Positions 27,098 to 37,235 are shown, counted from the stretch's first letter. The stretch is 50,306 nt of DNA from Methylophilaceae bacterium (GCA_014378915.1 JACMMS010000056.1:1-50306), one strand, 5' to 3'. A program made the numbers and translations. The notes: generated from the letters alone by a model not told the origin.

Positions 27098-29215
27098 TTG
27101 AACATGACCATGCAAAAAATTTACTTAGCCATTCCTTTATTACCGATGTTTGCAGCGATTATTGTTGGTCTTTTTGGCAAACAGCTTCCACGAGCAACCG
27201 CACATGTCGTCACTATCTTAGGTGTGGGTTCTTCGTTTGTACTATCTGCGATTGTTTTAAATGATGCGATGACAGCGCCAGCCTATAACGCGACTGTTTA
27301 TACATGGCTTAAATCTGGCACATTGACCTTTGAAGTAGGGTTTTTAGTCGACCGATTGTCAGCCATGATGATGGTAGTAGTGACTTTCGTTTCATTGATG
27401 GTGCATATTTACACTATTGGTTACATGCATGAAGATAAGGGCTACGCACGCTTTTTTAGCTATATTTCATTATTCACTTTTGCTATGTTGATGTTAGTGA
27501 TGTCGAATAATTTCATGCAGTTATTTTTTGGCTGGGAAGCTGTTGGTTTAGTGTCTTATTTACTGATTGGTTTCTGGTACACACGACCAACTGCTATCTA
27601 TGCCAATTTAAAAGCCTTTTTAGTTAATAGGGTGGGTGATTTGGGCCTTTTATTAGGCATTGCTATGGTGTTATATTATTTTGGCAGCTTAGATTACGCG
27701 ACAGTATTTAAGTTAGCACCAGACTTTGCGGCACATACAGTTTATATTTTCCCTCATGTGCCTTGGTCGCTAATGACAGTCACTTGTATATTACTGTTTA
27801 TTGGTGCAATGGGTAAATCAGCACAAGTGCCTCTGCACGTTTGGTTACCAGACTCTATGGAAGGTCCAACGCCAATTTCTGCATTGATTCATGCTGCAAC
27901 TATGGTGACAGCTGGCATTTTTATGGTGGCACGTATGTCGCCATTGTTTGAGTTATCAAATACCGCATTATCATTCGTCATGATTATTGGCAGTATCACT
28001 GCCTTGTTTATGGGCTTCTTAGGTATTATCCAAAACGATATTAAAAGAGTTGTGGCGTATTCAACTTTGTCCCAACTCGGTTATATGACTGTGGCGCTTG
28101 GAGCATCAGCTTACTCAGTGGCGATATTCCATCTCATGACGCATGCATTTTTTAAAGCCTTATTGTTCTTAGGTGCTGGCTCAGTAATTATGGGCATGCA
28201 TCATGATCAAGATATTCGTAACATGGGTAATTTGAAAAAATATATGCCAGTTACGTGGATAACTTCGCTCATTGGTTCTTTAGCACTCATTGGTACGCCA
28301 TTTTTTGCAGGCTTTTACTCTAAAGATTCTATTATTGAAGCCGCCGCCGCTTCAAATATCACGGGTAGTAGTTTTGCCTATTTTGCTGTATTGGTTGGGG
28401 TGTTTGTAACCGCATTTTATTCGTTTAGATTGTACTTTTTAGTGTTCCATGGCAAAGAGAAATGGCGTGAAGCTAAAGGGGATAGTCATCATCATGAGTC
28501 CCATAAGGTTGACACGCATGATGAAAATAATCATTCAAGCACGGATGCTGAACGTGCGCATGACAGCCATGATACTAGTCACGAAGATAGTAGCCATGAA
28601 GAACATCACGGTTTAAGCCCGAACGATGATCCACATGAGCCAGGTTGGGTGGTTAAGTTACCCTTAATATTATTGGCAATTCCATCAGTGCTGATTGGTT
28701 ATTTAGCTATTAAGCCCATGCTATTCGGTGATTTTTTCAAAGACATTATTTTTGTAAATCACGAAGCACATCCAGCAATAGAGGATTTAACACATCACTT
28801 CAATACAGTATTACATACGCCAGCAGGCATGGCATTACATGGTTTTATGACACTTCCCTTTGTGCTGGCAGCTTCAGGTGTTTTAGTGGCGTGGTTTTTT
28901 TACATGAAGCGCCCTGATATTCCAGCGGCCATACAGCATCGTTTTTCATTGATTAACAAAGTATTAGAAAATAAATATGGTTTTGATAGTTTTAATGAAA
29001 AAGTGTTTGCGCGTGGCGCACTTTTTATTGGGAATAAATTATGGCAAATCGGTGATGTGCAATTGATTGATGGTGCATTCGTTAATGGTACTGCACGTTT
29101 AATCGGTAAATTATCTGGCGTGATACGCAAATTACAATCAGGTTTAATTTATCACTATGCATTCGCTATGATTATTGGTGTGTTCTTGTTCTTAACCTTT
29201 TTCATGAAAACATAA
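27098..29215 (+). CDS. nuoL: NADH-quinone oxidoreductase subunit L
   Basis: The distal antiporter-like subunit of complex I with the long lateral helix. The 705-residue protein has FFGWEAVGLVSYLLIGFW with the proton-channel Glu, then KSAQVPLHVWLPDSMEGPTP and LIHAATMVTAG. Between about residues 461 and 514 lies a hydrophilic loop very rich in His, Asp, Glu and Ser. Such loops occur in other betaproteobacterial NuoL proteins; this one is long. ATG at 27104 is a possible alternative two codons in. Confidence 0.96.
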   Translation: MNMTMQKIYLAIPLLPMFAAIIVGLFGKQLPRATAHVVTILGVGSSFVLSAIVLNDAMTAPAYNATVYTWLKSGTLTFEVGFLVDRLSAMMMVVVTFVSLMVHIYTIGYMHEDKGYARFFSYISLFTFAMLMLVMSNNFMQLFFGWEAVGLVSYLLIGFWYTRPTAIYANLKAFLVNRVGDLGLLLGIAMVLYYFGSLDYATVFKLAPDFAAHTVYIFPHVPWSLMTVTCILLFIGAMGKSAQVPLHVWLPDSMEGPTPISALIHAATMVTAGIFMVARMSPLFELSNTALSFVMIIGSITALFMGFLGIIQNDIKRVVAYSTLSQLGYMTVALGASAYSVAIFHLMTHAFFKALLFLGAGSVIMGMHHDQDIRNMGNLKKYMPVTWITSLIGSLALIGTPFFAGFYSKDSIIEAAAASNITGSSFAYFAVLVGVFVTAFYSFRLYFLVFHGKEKWREAKGDSHHHESHKVDTHDENNHSSTDAERAHDSHDTSHEDSSHEEHHGLSPNDDPHEPGWVVKLPLILLAIPSVLIGYLAIKPMLFGDFFKDIIFVNHEAHPAIEDLTHHFNTVLHTPAGMALHGFMTLPFVLAASGVLVAWFFYMKRPDIPAAIQHRFSLINKVLENKYGFDSFNEKVFARGALFIGNKLWQIGDVQLIDGAFVNGTARLIGKLSGVIRKLQSGLIYHYAFAMIIGVFLFLTFFMKT

Positions 29216-29230
29216 TAATAAAAATCCACC

Positions 29231-30742
29231 ATGTTGAATAATTTACTCAGCCATATTTTAAGTTTATCTATTTGGGTGCCAATTTTAGCCGGTGTTGCAG
29301 TGCTAGCTCTTGGTAGTGATAAAACGCCCAATGCTACGCGTTGGATAGCGTTAGTTGGCGGTTTGGCAGCCTTCGCTGCCACTATTCCACTCTATACCCA
29401 TTTTAATTTTGCGTATGGCGGCTTTCAGTTTCAAGAAGGCATTCGCTGGATACCTGCATTTAATATTAACTATCATTTGGGTGTAGATGGTATTGCGGTA
29501 CCTTTAATATTGCTGACCAGTTTTACCACAGTGATTGTTGTGATTGCTGCATGGGAAGTTATTACATTGCGTATTGCCCAATATATGGCAGCTTTTTTGA
29601 TTATGTCTGGTCTGATGATTGGTGTATTCAGTGCGCTCGATAGCATTCTGTACTACGTGTTTTGGGAGGCTATGTTAATACCAATGTTCTTGGTAATTGG
29701 TATTTGGGGTGGTCCTAATCGTGTATATGCCACGATTAAATTCTTCCTCTACACCTTATTAGGTTCGCTACTCATGCTAGTGGCGTTTATCTATCTTTAT
29801 TACCAAACTGGCAGTTTTGAAGTCGTAGATTTCTATGCATTACCATTAGGTTTAAAACCACAAATACTTATTTTTATGGCGTTCTTCATGGCATTTGCCG
29901 TCAAAATCCCAATGTGGCCAGTACATACCTGGCTGCCGGATGCGCACGTTGAAGCACCAACTGGTGGCTCTGTAGTTCTAGCTGCAATTGCACTTAAATT
30001 GGGTGGATACAGTTTTCTACGCTTTGCAATGCCAATCTCTCCTGATGCTGCACATTATCTCGCACCAATGATGATTACTCTATCGCTTATTGCTGTGGTT
30101 TACATCGCGCTAGTTGCATTAGTACAGCAAGATATGAAAAAACTCATTGCCTACTCATCTATTTCCCATATGGGTTTTGTGACTTTAGGCTTTTTTATAT
30201 TCAATTCATTAGGGCTAGAAGGCGCAATTGTACAAATGATTTCGCACGGCTTTATTTCAGCTGCTATGTTTTTGTCTGTAGGGGTACTATACGACAGAAT
30301 GCACAGCCGTGAAATTGCTGATTACGGTGGCGTAGCTAATACAATGCCAACTTTTGCTGCCTTTGCCGTGCTATTTGCCATGGCGAATAGTGGTTTGCCA
30401 GGCACATCGGGCTTCGTAGGTGAGTTCATGGTTATTTTGGGTGCTTTACAAGCTAATTTCTGGTTTGCATTTTTAGCTTCCACTACCCTCATATTTGGCG
30501 CTGCTTACACTTTGTGGATGGTTAAGCGTGTGTTCTATGGTGCAATTGCAAATCATCATGTGGCAGAACTAAAAGATATTAACAAACGCGAGTTTTTAAT
30601 TTTAGGCGTATTAGCCATTATGGTATTAGGATTTGGCTTATATCCAGCACCTATTATTGAAATAACACACGCGACTGTATTGCAGTTTATAAGCCAAATG
30701 CACAATAAGATTCCTAGCGTAGTCTCTGCAGCAACTTACTAA
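29231..30742 (+). CDS. nuoM: NADH-quinone oxidoreductase subunit M
   Basis: The second antiporter-like proton-pumping subunit. The 503-residue protein has YYVFWEAMLIPMFLVIGIWGG with the channel Glu, KIPMWPVHTWLPDAHVEAPT, and KKLIAYSSISHMGFVTLG. It is full length and lies 15 bp after nuoL; nuoN follows after 55 bp. Confidence 0.96.
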   Translation: MLNNLLSHILSLSIWVPILAGVAVLALGSDKTPNATRWIALVGGLAAFAATIPLYTHFNFAYGGFQFQEGIRWIPAFNINYHLGVDGIAVPLILLTSFTTVIVVIAAWEVITLRIAQYMAAFLIMSGLMIGVFSALDSILYYVFWEAMLIPMFLVIGIWGGPNRVYATIKFFLYTLLGSLLMLVAFIYLYYQTGSFEVVDFYALPLGLKPQILIFMAFFMAFAVKIPMWPVHTWLPDAHVEAPTGGSVVLAAIALKLGGYSFLRFAMPISPDAAHYLAPMMITLSLIAVVYIALVALVQQDMKKLIAYSSISHMGFVTLGFFIFNSLGLEGAIVQMISHGFISAAMFLSVGVLYDRMHSREIADYGGVANTMPTFAAFAVLFAMANSGLPGTSGFVGEFMVILGALQANFWFAFLASTTLIFGAAYTLWMVKRVFYGAIANHHVAELKDINKREFLILGVLAIMVLGFGLYPAPIIEITHATVLQFISQMHNKIPSVVSAATY

Positions 30743-30797
30743 GTAATCTGAAACTCAGGCCAACTGAAATAACCGAAAAATATAAATAGAATTCATT

Positions 30798-32270
30798 ATG
30801 GACAATATTCAATACGACATGATTACCGCCTTACCAGAGATTATTGTGCTGAGTATGGCGATGTTTATTCTAATATTGGATTTGTTTCTTACAGATAAAA
30901 CGCGCTTTTTTATCTACGTCTTAGCGCAGTTTACGTTATTTGCCGCGGCTTACTTTACATTGACAACGCACACACCATCAGTCGGCTATAGCTTTAGTGA
31001 TATGTTTGTGGACGATGCGTTAAGTGACGTGCTTAAGCTCATGATGTACTTATCCACTTCGCTCATTTTAGTATATACCCGAAATTACATTAAGCTACGT
31101 GGCATGTTTAGAGGTGAGTTTTATGCGCTTGTATTATTTGCCTTACTTGGCATGATGATTATGGCCTCTGGGCAAAGCATGTTAACCATTTACATGGGCT
31201 TAGAACTACTATCTTTATGCGTTTATTCATTAGTAGCGTTTGACCGTGATAATGTAAAAGCCACAGAAGCGGCTATGAAATATTTTGTGCTAGGTGCATT
31301 AGCATCTGGGTTACTCTTATATGGTATGTCGATGATTTATGGCGCCACTGGCACTCTTAACATTAGCCAAATTGCAGCGGCTTTAATCGATCCAACTCTA
31401 ATCCAGAGCACTGGCAGTCATCCTGTGTTGATATTAGGCGTTGTGTTTATTGTATCTGGCTTAGCCTTTAAACTTGGCGCAGTACCTTTCCAAATGTGGG
31501 TGCCAGATGTATATGAGGGCTCACCTACTGCTATTACCTTATTTATTGGCTCAGTCACTAAGTTATCTGCTTTTGCAATGGTTATAAGATTGTTAGCGCA
31601 AGGTTTGCAACCGTTGGCTTTAGATTGGCAAGGCATGCTGCTGATTATGGCAGTATGCTCTATGGTGATTGGTAACATTACCGCCATTGCTCAAACTAAT
31701 CTTAAGCGTATGTTGGCATACTCCACCATCTCACATATTGGCTTTTTATTGTTTGGCTTAATGAGTGCCAGCTTAAATGGTTATGCTTCTGCCATGTTTT
31801 ATATTGCATCGTACGTTATTATGTCACTTGCCAGCTTTGGTATTGTGCTCTTGCTATCACGCAAAGACTTTGAGGCTGATAAATTGGATGACCTAAAAGG
31901 CCTTAACCAACGTAATCCTTGGATTGCATTTTTAATGCTCATTGTTATGTTTAGCATGGCGGGCGTGCCACCTACATTAGGCTTTTATGCCAAATTCACC
32001 GTATTACAAGCGGCAGTTCAAGCTGGCTTTATTTGGTTTGTTGTATTTGCTGTTTTGATGGCAGCGATAGGCGCATTTTATTACTTACGCGTAGTCAAGT
32101 TGATGTACTTTGATGAGCCAGTTGACCATACGCCAATTCAACCTTCAGCTGATATGAAAATAGTATTAAGTATTAATGCGCTTGCATTACTGGCATTAGG
32201 CTTAATGCCTCAAAGCCTAATGACATTGTGTGCTTATGCTATTACGCATTCACTGCAATATCCTAAATAG
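30798..32270 (+). CDS. nuoN: NADH-quinone oxidoreductase subunit N
   Basis: The third antiporter-like subunit and the last core gene of the operon. The 490-residue protein has about 14 membrane helices with TIYMGLELLSLCVYSLVAF, GAVPFQMWVPDVYEGSPT and LKRMLAYSTISHIGFLLFG. It has the usual length. DUF2818 follows 55 bp downstream. Confidence 0.96.
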   Translation: MDNIQYDMITALPEIIVLSMAMFILILDLFLTDKTRFFIYVLAQFTLFAAAYFTLTTHTPSVGYSFSDMFVDDALSDVLKLMMYLSTSLILVYTRNYIKLRGMFRGEFYALVLFALLGMMIMASGQSMLTIYMGLELLSLCVYSLVAFDRDNVKATEAAMKYFVLGALASGLLLYGMSMIYGATGTLNISQIAAALIDPTLIQSTGSHPVLILGVVFIVSGLAFKLGAVPFQMWVPDVYEGSPTAITLFIGSVTKLSAFAMVIRLLAQGLQPLALDWQGMLLIMAVCSMVIGNITAIAQTNLKRMLAYSTISHIGFLLFGLMSASLNGYASAMFYIASYVIMSLASFGIVLLLSRKDFEADKLDDLKGLNQRNPWIAFLMLIVMFSMAGVPPTLGFYAKFTVLQAAVQAGFIWFVVFAVLMAAIGAFYYLRVVKLMYFDEPVDHTPIQPSADMKIVLSINALALLALGLMPQSLMTLCAYAITHSLQYPK

Positions 32271-32325
32271 CGGTTTATACCCACTTATCATTATTTTTTT
32301 ATAGTATAAGTAACAGAGCGATCTC

Positions 32326-32634
32326 ATGACTCAAAATATTATTCTACTTTTAGCATTTTTATGCGCTAATTTACCTTGGTTTTCAGAAAAGCTTTTTTAT
32401 GTATATCCCCTTAAAAATCAAAGTCAAAACCAAGTTCAGAGCAAACATTTAGGTTGGCGTTTGTTAGAGCTTATCATACTGTATTTTGTAGCGGGAGGTA
32501 TCGCTTTATATGCCGAAAATAATACGATGGGTCAACTCGCACCACAAAACTGGGAGTTTTACGCGGTAACTGGTTGCTTATTTTTGGTGTTCACTTTTCC
32601 TGGTTTTATTTATCAGGTATTGTGGAAGAAATAA
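32326..32634 (+). CDS. DUF2818 membrane protein at the end of the nuo operon
   Basis: A 102-residue protein with three hydrophobic segments (about 3-20, 46-63 and 80-98) and the conserved LPWFSEKLFYV. The family is found behind nuoN in betaproteobacteria, which suggests an accessory or assembly role for complex I; that role is inference from position and has not been shown. The ATG follows a short gap with AGAGCGA upstream as a weak ribosome binding site. Confidence 0.88.
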   Translation: MTQNIILLLAFLCANLPWFSEKLFYVYPLKNQSQNQVQSKHLGWRLLELIILYFVAGGIALYAENNTMGQLAPQNWEFYAVTGCLFLVFTFPGFIYQVLWKK

Positions 32635-32690
32635 ATTAATGCAGCTAAAAAATATCAAGCTACATTAAGCAACTGCATTAAGGAGCCAAT

Positions 32691-33551
32691 ATGCGCTTAG
32701 ATGATGAACGTGAAAGCAGTAATGTTGAAGATAGACGGAGCAGTGGTGGCGGCGGGTTTATAGGTGGTAAAAGTATTGGTATTGGCACGATCGCATTAGC
32801 CTTGGTTGCTATGTACTTTGGTGTAGACCCCAATGTTGTGCTTAATATGGGGCAGGGCTTACAGGGCCAGCAGCAAGTAGCACCAGCTGCTCAAGCGATT
32901 CCACAAGACGATACGCAAGCTAAGTTTGTCGCTAAAGTGCTGGCTTCTACTGAGGATACTTGGGGCGAGATTTTTCAGCAATCTGGCAAGCAATATACAC
33001 CACCTAAGCTTGTACTATTCAGCGGCTCTACACCAACTTCTTGTGGCACAGGCCAAGCGGCTATGGGTCCGTTTTACTGCCCAGGCGATCAAAAAGTATA
33101 TATCGATTTAAGTTTTTACCAAGAAATGAAAACACGTTTTAATGCCCCGGGTGACTTCGCTCAGGCTTATGTCGTCGCACATGAGATTGGTCATCATGTT
33201 CAAAATCTACTCGGAACCTCTGCAAAAGTTCAGCAAGCACGGGAGCATGCGCGCAATGAAGTCGAATCAAATGAGTATTCCGTAAGTTTAGAATTACAGG
33301 CAGACTGTTACGCTGGCGTTTGGGCAAAACATGCTGATGCAAAAAAAAAGCTTTTGGAACAAGGGGATATAGAAGAGGCGCTAGCAGCTGCCTCTGCTAT
33401 TGGTGATGATGCGCTACAAAAACAAGCGCAAGGTTATGCTGTACCCGATAGTTTTACGCATGGCACATCGCAACAGCGTATTCATTGGTTTAATCAAGGG
33501 ATTGAAAAGGGTAATCCTAGCAAATGTGATACATTTTCTACCAGTATTTAA
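32691..33551 (+). CDS. Neutral zinc metallopeptidase, YpfJ family
   Basis: A 286-residue membrane-anchored protein of the YpfJ/zinc_peptidase family. The N-terminus MRLDDERESSNVEDRR is charged, then comes a Gly-rich stretch and one hydrophobic segment (about 30-50) that would anchor it with the rest outside. The zinc site HEIGHHVQ lies near residue 164, with the second-shell LELQADCYAGVWA downstream. TSCGTGQAAMGPFYCP is also typical. Substrates are unknown. The start is supported by AAGGAG about 7 bases upstream. Confidence 0.9.
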   Translation: MRLDDERESSNVEDRRSSGGGGFIGGKSIGIGTIALALVAMYFGVDPNVVLNMGQGLQGQQQVAPAAQAIPQDDTQAKFVAKVLASTEDTWGEIFQQSGKQYTPPKLVLFSGSTPTSCGTGQAAMGPFYCPGDQKVYIDLSFYQEMKTRFNAPGDFAQAYVVAHEIGHHVQNLLGTSAKVQQAREHARNEVESNEYSVSLELQADCYAGVWAKHADAKKKLLEQGDIEEALAAASAIGDDALQKQAQGYAVPDSFTHGTSQQRIHWFNQGIEKGNPSKCDTFSTSI

Positions 33552-33590
33552 CGCCTTTGTTTAGCAACTTATTCAATCACCCTGGTCCGT

Positions 33591-34151
33591 ATGAAAACTC
33601 TTTCAACAGGTAATCTAAGGGAAACTTGTATTTCATCTGAGACCATTGCGCAGGGTGGCATGCTTATCGTTAAACGCGATCAGGTAACCCTGCCAAACGG
33701 TGGTAAGAGTCAGCGTGAATATATCGTACATCCTGGTGCAGTCATTGTTGTGCCATTACTTGATAATGGACATTTATTATTAGAGCGACAATTTCGTTAT
33801 GCACTAAACCAAGTATTTATTGAGTTGCCAGCCGGTAAGATTGACGCAGGTGAAGCGCCACTGAATACTGGAAAACGCGAGTTACTAGAAGAAACTGGCT
33901 ACAGTGCTAAAGAATGGGTGAGCTTAGGTTTACAACATCCGTGCATAGGCTACTCAAATGAAGTGATTCATACCTATCTCGCGCGAGGTTTAACTTTGGG
34001 TAAGCATCAGCGTGATGACGATGAAGCAATGGAAGTGTTTGAAATGAGCTTAGAGAAATGCCTAGCTGCAGTTCAAAGCGGTGAAATTACTGACGGTAAA
34101 ACAATCATTGCGCTTTTTCTTACTGAAAAATTCTTGAAGCCAGTGCCTTAA
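33591..34151 (+). CDS. Nudix hydrolase, ADP-ribose pyrophosphatase type
   Basis: A 186-residue cytosolic Nudix enzyme. The Nudix box is complete: G-x5-E-x7-RELLEETGY at about residues 83-105 (begins GKIDAGE). Preceding AVIVVPLLDNGHLLLERQFRYAL and the PAGK segment fit the ADP-ribose/NDP-sugar pyrophosphatase subgroup, which clears ADP-ribose to AMP and ribose phosphate. The exact substrate is not determinable. It is packed tightly against the following SDR gene (9 bp). Confidence 0.9.
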   Translation: MKTLSTGNLRETCISSETIAQGGMLIVKRDQVTLPNGGKSQREYIVHPGAVIVVPLLDNGHLLLERQFRYALNQVFIELPAGKIDAGEAPLNTGKRELLEETGYSAKEWVSLGLQHPCIGYSNEVIHTYLARGLTLGKHQRDDDEAMEVFEMSLEKCLAAVQSGEITDGKTIIALFLTEKFLKPVP

Positions 34152-34160
34152 AACTTGGAT

Positions 34161-35009
34161 ATGTCAGCCAAAGTACTCATCATTGGTTGTGGCGATTTAG
34201 GCACAAAAATCGCCACTGATTTACAGTCGCTAGCCTATGAGGTGATTGGGCTAAGGGTCAGCGATCAGCAGCTGCCTGCTAACATAATGAGGATACAGGC
34301 TGATGTCACGCAGCCTGAAACATTGAGTAAACTTGCACAGATCCAGCCAGACTATTTGATTTATTGTGTCGCAGGTTCTGCTAAAACTAGTTTAGATGTA
34401 GATGATAATTACCGCCTGCATTATGTAGAAGGTTTACGTAATGTTTTGGCTACTCAGCAAGCTAATCCGCATTTAAAGCACGTTTTTTTCGTTTCTAGCA
34501 CAAGAGTTTACGGACAAAAAACTGAAGCCATCATCGATGAAACCATCATCGCTGTCGCAACCGATGCAGGCGGAGAGCGTTTGTTAGAAGCCGAAAATTT
34601 AATTAAAAATTTTCCCTGCGGTGCTACAGTCTTAAGGTTATCAGGTATTTATGGCCCAGGTCGCACGCGTATGATTAAGCTCGCAGAACAGCAGGATTTA
34701 TGGCCTGCACAAAATGGCTGGACTAACCGTATATATCGCGATGATGCCGCAGCTTTTATTGTGTATTTAATTAAGTTGTTGCAACAGCAAAAGACAATTG
34801 CGGATTGTTATATCGTTACCGATAACCAGCCGACTACACAATACCAAACACTTAAATGGATAGCTGATCAAAAACACCAGATAGTTGATGTGATGCCGCT
34901 CCCAGTCTTGGGTGGCAAACGTTTAAGTAATCAGCGCATGTTACAAACGGGGTTTATATTGCATTACCCTGATTATCAAGTGGGCTATGCAGCATTGTTA
35001 GCGCAATAA
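34161..35009 (+). CDS. NAD(P)-dependent epimerase/dehydratase-like SDR protein
   Basis: A 282-residue Rossmann protein of the extended SDR group. KVLIIGCGDLGTKIA gives the GxGxxG nucleotide-binding motif, FFVSSTRVYGQKTEAIIDE is the active-site strand, and LRLSGIYGPGRTRMIKLAEQ follows. The usual Tyr-x3-Lys pair is not evident in its normal place, so a catalytic role is uncertain; such proteins are annotated in genomes as sugar epimerase-like. ATG at 34161 is preferred over TTG at 34155. It probably shares a transcript with the Nudix gene. Confidence 0.8.
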   Translation: MSAKVLIIGCGDLGTKIATDLQSLAYEVIGLRVSDQQLPANIMRIQADVTQPETLSKLAQIQPDYLIYCVAGSAKTSLDVDDNYRLHYVEGLRNVLATQQANPHLKHVFFVSSTRVYGQKTEAIIDETIIAVATDAGGERLLEAENLIKNFPCGATVLRLSGIYGPGRTRMIKLAEQQDLWPAQNGWTNRIYRDDAAAFIVYLIKLLQQQKTIADCYIVTDNQPTTQYQTLKWIADQKHQIVDVMPLPVLGGKRLSNQRMLQTGFILHYPDYQVGYAALLAQ

Positions 35010-35068
35010 TAACGTTGAGCAAGTAGGTATCATTCACTTATTATTATTATGATGATAAAAAGAAAAAA

Positions 35069-36268
35069 ATGAAATCATATAAAGAAATAACGCAAACGCT
35101 CATTTTTTTTACACTTTGTTTGTTTACTGAATTAGCCAATGCTACATTTGATTTATGGCTAACTGATTTTAAACAAGAAGCGATTAATGAGGGAATATCT
35201 CAATCCACACTGGATGCCGCTTTTACACATATTAGCCCTGTACCTCAAGTAATCCAATTAGATAGAAGTCAGCCAGAGTTTATTGAGCCATTCTCAGAGT
35301 ATATTAATCAACGCATAACCCCACAGAAAATTGCGACTGGGCAAAAGTTGCTAGTAAAGTATCAAGCCTTACTGGATAGAATTGAGAAAGAATATGGTAT
35401 CCCAAGGACGCTATTAGTCGCATTCTGGGGTATGGAAACAAGCTATGGGCGAAACAAAGGCAATATTAATATACCAGCTGCTTTAGCCACCCTAGCACAC
35501 GACGGACGACGACAAGCGTTTTTTCGTGCTCAGTTGATGGATGCTATGCGTATTTTAGAAGCTGGACATGTTAACGTTGCTGATATGCGGGGTTCTTGGG
35601 CAGGCGCGATGGGGCATATGCAGTTTATGCCGAGTACGTTGATGCGTTACGGGGTAGACGCTGATAATAACGGCCATATTGACGTGTGGCAATCGATTCC
35701 AGATGCGTTTACTTCTGCGGCTAACTATTTATCTGATATTGGCTGGGATGCTGATGAGCCTGCTGTAATGGAAGTACAGTTACCTAGTAATTTTGTTTGG
35801 CAAGATGCACAATTAACTCTGCGTAAGCCAGTGGCTGAATGGGCGGCTCTCGGTGTGAAGACGGTTAACGATAAACCATTTCCAACAGTCAATGATGATG
35901 CAGCGATTATTTTGCCGCAAGGCTGGCTAGGCCCAGCATTCATGATATTTAGTAATTTCAATGTGGTCATGGATTGGAATCGCTCGGTAAATTATGCCTT
36001 ATCTGTAGTTAATTTAGCCCGCCGCTATTCTGACAATACACCGATTGTGGGTGGGCAATATGCCGAAACAGGTGCCCTAAGCTTTAACCAAATGATGGAT
36101 TTGCAAATCAGCTTAAATGAACATGGTTTTGATGCGGGTAATCCAGATGGCTTTCCTGGTTTTAAAACGCAAGCTGCGATACGTTTATATCAAGCCGCTC
36201 TTGGCTTGCCTGCAGATGGATATGCTAGCCCGAGTTTGTTGCTAAAGTTGAAAGAGAATTATCAATAA
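35069..36268 (+). CDS. Lytic murein transglycosylase, MltB family with PG-binding domain
   Basis: Cuts the glycan strand of peptidoglycan, leaving 1,6-anhydro ends. The 399-residue protein has an N-terminal signal peptide (KSYKEITQTLIFFTLCLFTELANA). The SLT domain has the catalytic Glu in FWGMETSYGRNKGN (about residue 120) and the GAMGHMQFMPSTLMRYGVD motif, and a C-terminal PG_binding_1 domain begins about residue 335 (SFNQMMDLQISLNEHGFDAG). No lipobox Cys is seen, so it is probably soluble in the periplasm. Its 3' end overlaps the convergent DUF3820 gene by 27 bp. Confidence 0.9.
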   Translation: MKSYKEITQTLIFFTLCLFTELANATFDLWLTDFKQEAINEGISQSTLDAAFTHISPVPQVIQLDRSQPEFIEPFSEYINQRITPQKIATGQKLLVKYQALLDRIEKEYGIPRTLLVAFWGMETSYGRNKGNINIPAALATLAHDGRRQAFFRAQLMDAMRILEAGHVNVADMRGSWAGAMGHMQFMPSTLMRYGVDADNNGHIDVWQSIPDAFTSAANYLSDIGWDADEPAVMEVQLPSNFVWQDAQLTLRKPVAEWAALGVKTVNDKPFPTVNDDAAIILPQGWLGPAFMIFSNFNVVMDWNRSVNYALSVVNLARRYSDNTPIVGGQYAETGALSFNQMMDLQISLNEHGFDAGNPDGFPGFKTQAAIRLYQAALGLPADGYASPSLLLKLKENYQ

Positions 36269-36511
36269 AAGATACTGGCTAGTAGATGGCATGAAAGTGT
36301 TATTTTTTCTAAGAGGGCTAATGAGAAAGTTTAGAAGGTCGTGATCTATTTCATGCATCAGGATCAACAATCGCCCAAGTTCACCAGTTGGAAAACCTTC
36401 GCGGGCAAACCAATTTAAATAGTTGCTTGGTAAATCGGCCAGTAGCCTTCCTTTATGTTTGGCATATGGCATTTCGATTGACACTAGATTTTGTAAATCA
36501 ACTGAATTCAT
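36242..36511 (-). CDS. DUF3820 protein
   Basis: A small protein whose first 65 residues match DUF3820: MPYAKHKGRLLADLPSNYL, then WFAREGFPTGELGRLL and LMHEIDHD. The family usually ends near residue 70. Here the frame runs on for another 20 hydrophobic residues (STSQYLLLIILFQL) read from the antisense of the mltB-like gene's end, so a stop codon may have been lost. Function unknown. Confidence 0.8.
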   Translation of the reverse strand: MNSVDLQNLVSIEMPYAKHKGRLLADLPSNYLNWFAREGFPTGELGRLLILMHEIDHDLLNFLISPLRKNNTFMPSTSQYLLLIILFQL

Positions 36512-36617
36512 GCAGGTGAATGGCTTACCAAAAAAAATGACTAGTCATTATACTTCTTGAAACACCGACGATTAGCCGTTACTCAATAAACACTTAAGAA
36601 TGAAATGAAATTCTAAA

Positions 36618-37235
36618 ATGAAAATTAACGATCATTCGAGATTTAATCAAGCAATTGCGCACTTTGATGAACTGAATAAACAAGATCCAAATCTTGAGGT
36701 TGTAGATGGGCAAACTTATCCCAAAGAATATCTTTACTCAATGCGTATGAGTGAGATGCTACATCGTTACATGCCTGAAGCCTCAGAAGCAGTGAAACTG
36801 GCAGTGAGATGTCAACATATTCAGCGCTGGAAAATAGCCCGGTCTAGCTATGCGATGACCAAGCCAGCTTATTTTCAGTGGCGCAACGATCTAAAAAAAT
36901 TCCATGCAAAAACTGCAAAATCTGTGTTGAGTGAAGTCGGCTATGATGAAGTATTAATCACAAAGGTTTGTTTAATAGTTAAAAAAGAAGGCTTAAAAAC
37001 TAGTGCCGATACTCAAGCATTAGAAGATGTGATTGTGTTGGTGTTTTTAGAAAGCTATCTTGAACAGTTTGTCGCAGAACATAGCGACTATGAGTTAGAT
37101 AAATTGGTTGATATTTTAAACAAAACGCTACTAAAAGCATCAGATAATGCGCGAATAGCAGCCCTAAATATGGTTAAGCTTCCAAACGCATTAGCACACT
37201 TAGTGACGCCGTTAATTCAGAGCTTAATCAGGTAG
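36618..37235 (+). CDS. DUF4202 protein
   Basis: A 205-residue all-alpha, cytosolic-looking protein of the DUF4202 family. It opens with SRFNQAIAHFDELNKQDPN, then KEYLYSMRMSEML, then VRCQHIQRWKIARSSYAM with conserved His and Arg, and LEDVIVLVFLESYLEQF near the end. The His and acidic pattern hints at a metal site, but no activity is established. Its stop overlaps the convergent decarboxylase gene by 8 bp. Confidence 0.87.
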   Translation: MKINDHSRFNQAIAHFDELNKQDPNLEVVDGQTYPKEYLYSMRMSEMLHRYMPEASEAVKLAVRCQHIQRWKIARSSYAMTKPAYFQWRNDLKKFHAKTAKSVLSEVGYDEVLITKVCLIVKKEGLKTSADTQALEDVIVLVFLESYLEQFVAEHSDYELDKLVDILNKTLLKASDNARIAALNMVKLPNALAHLVTPLIQSLIR

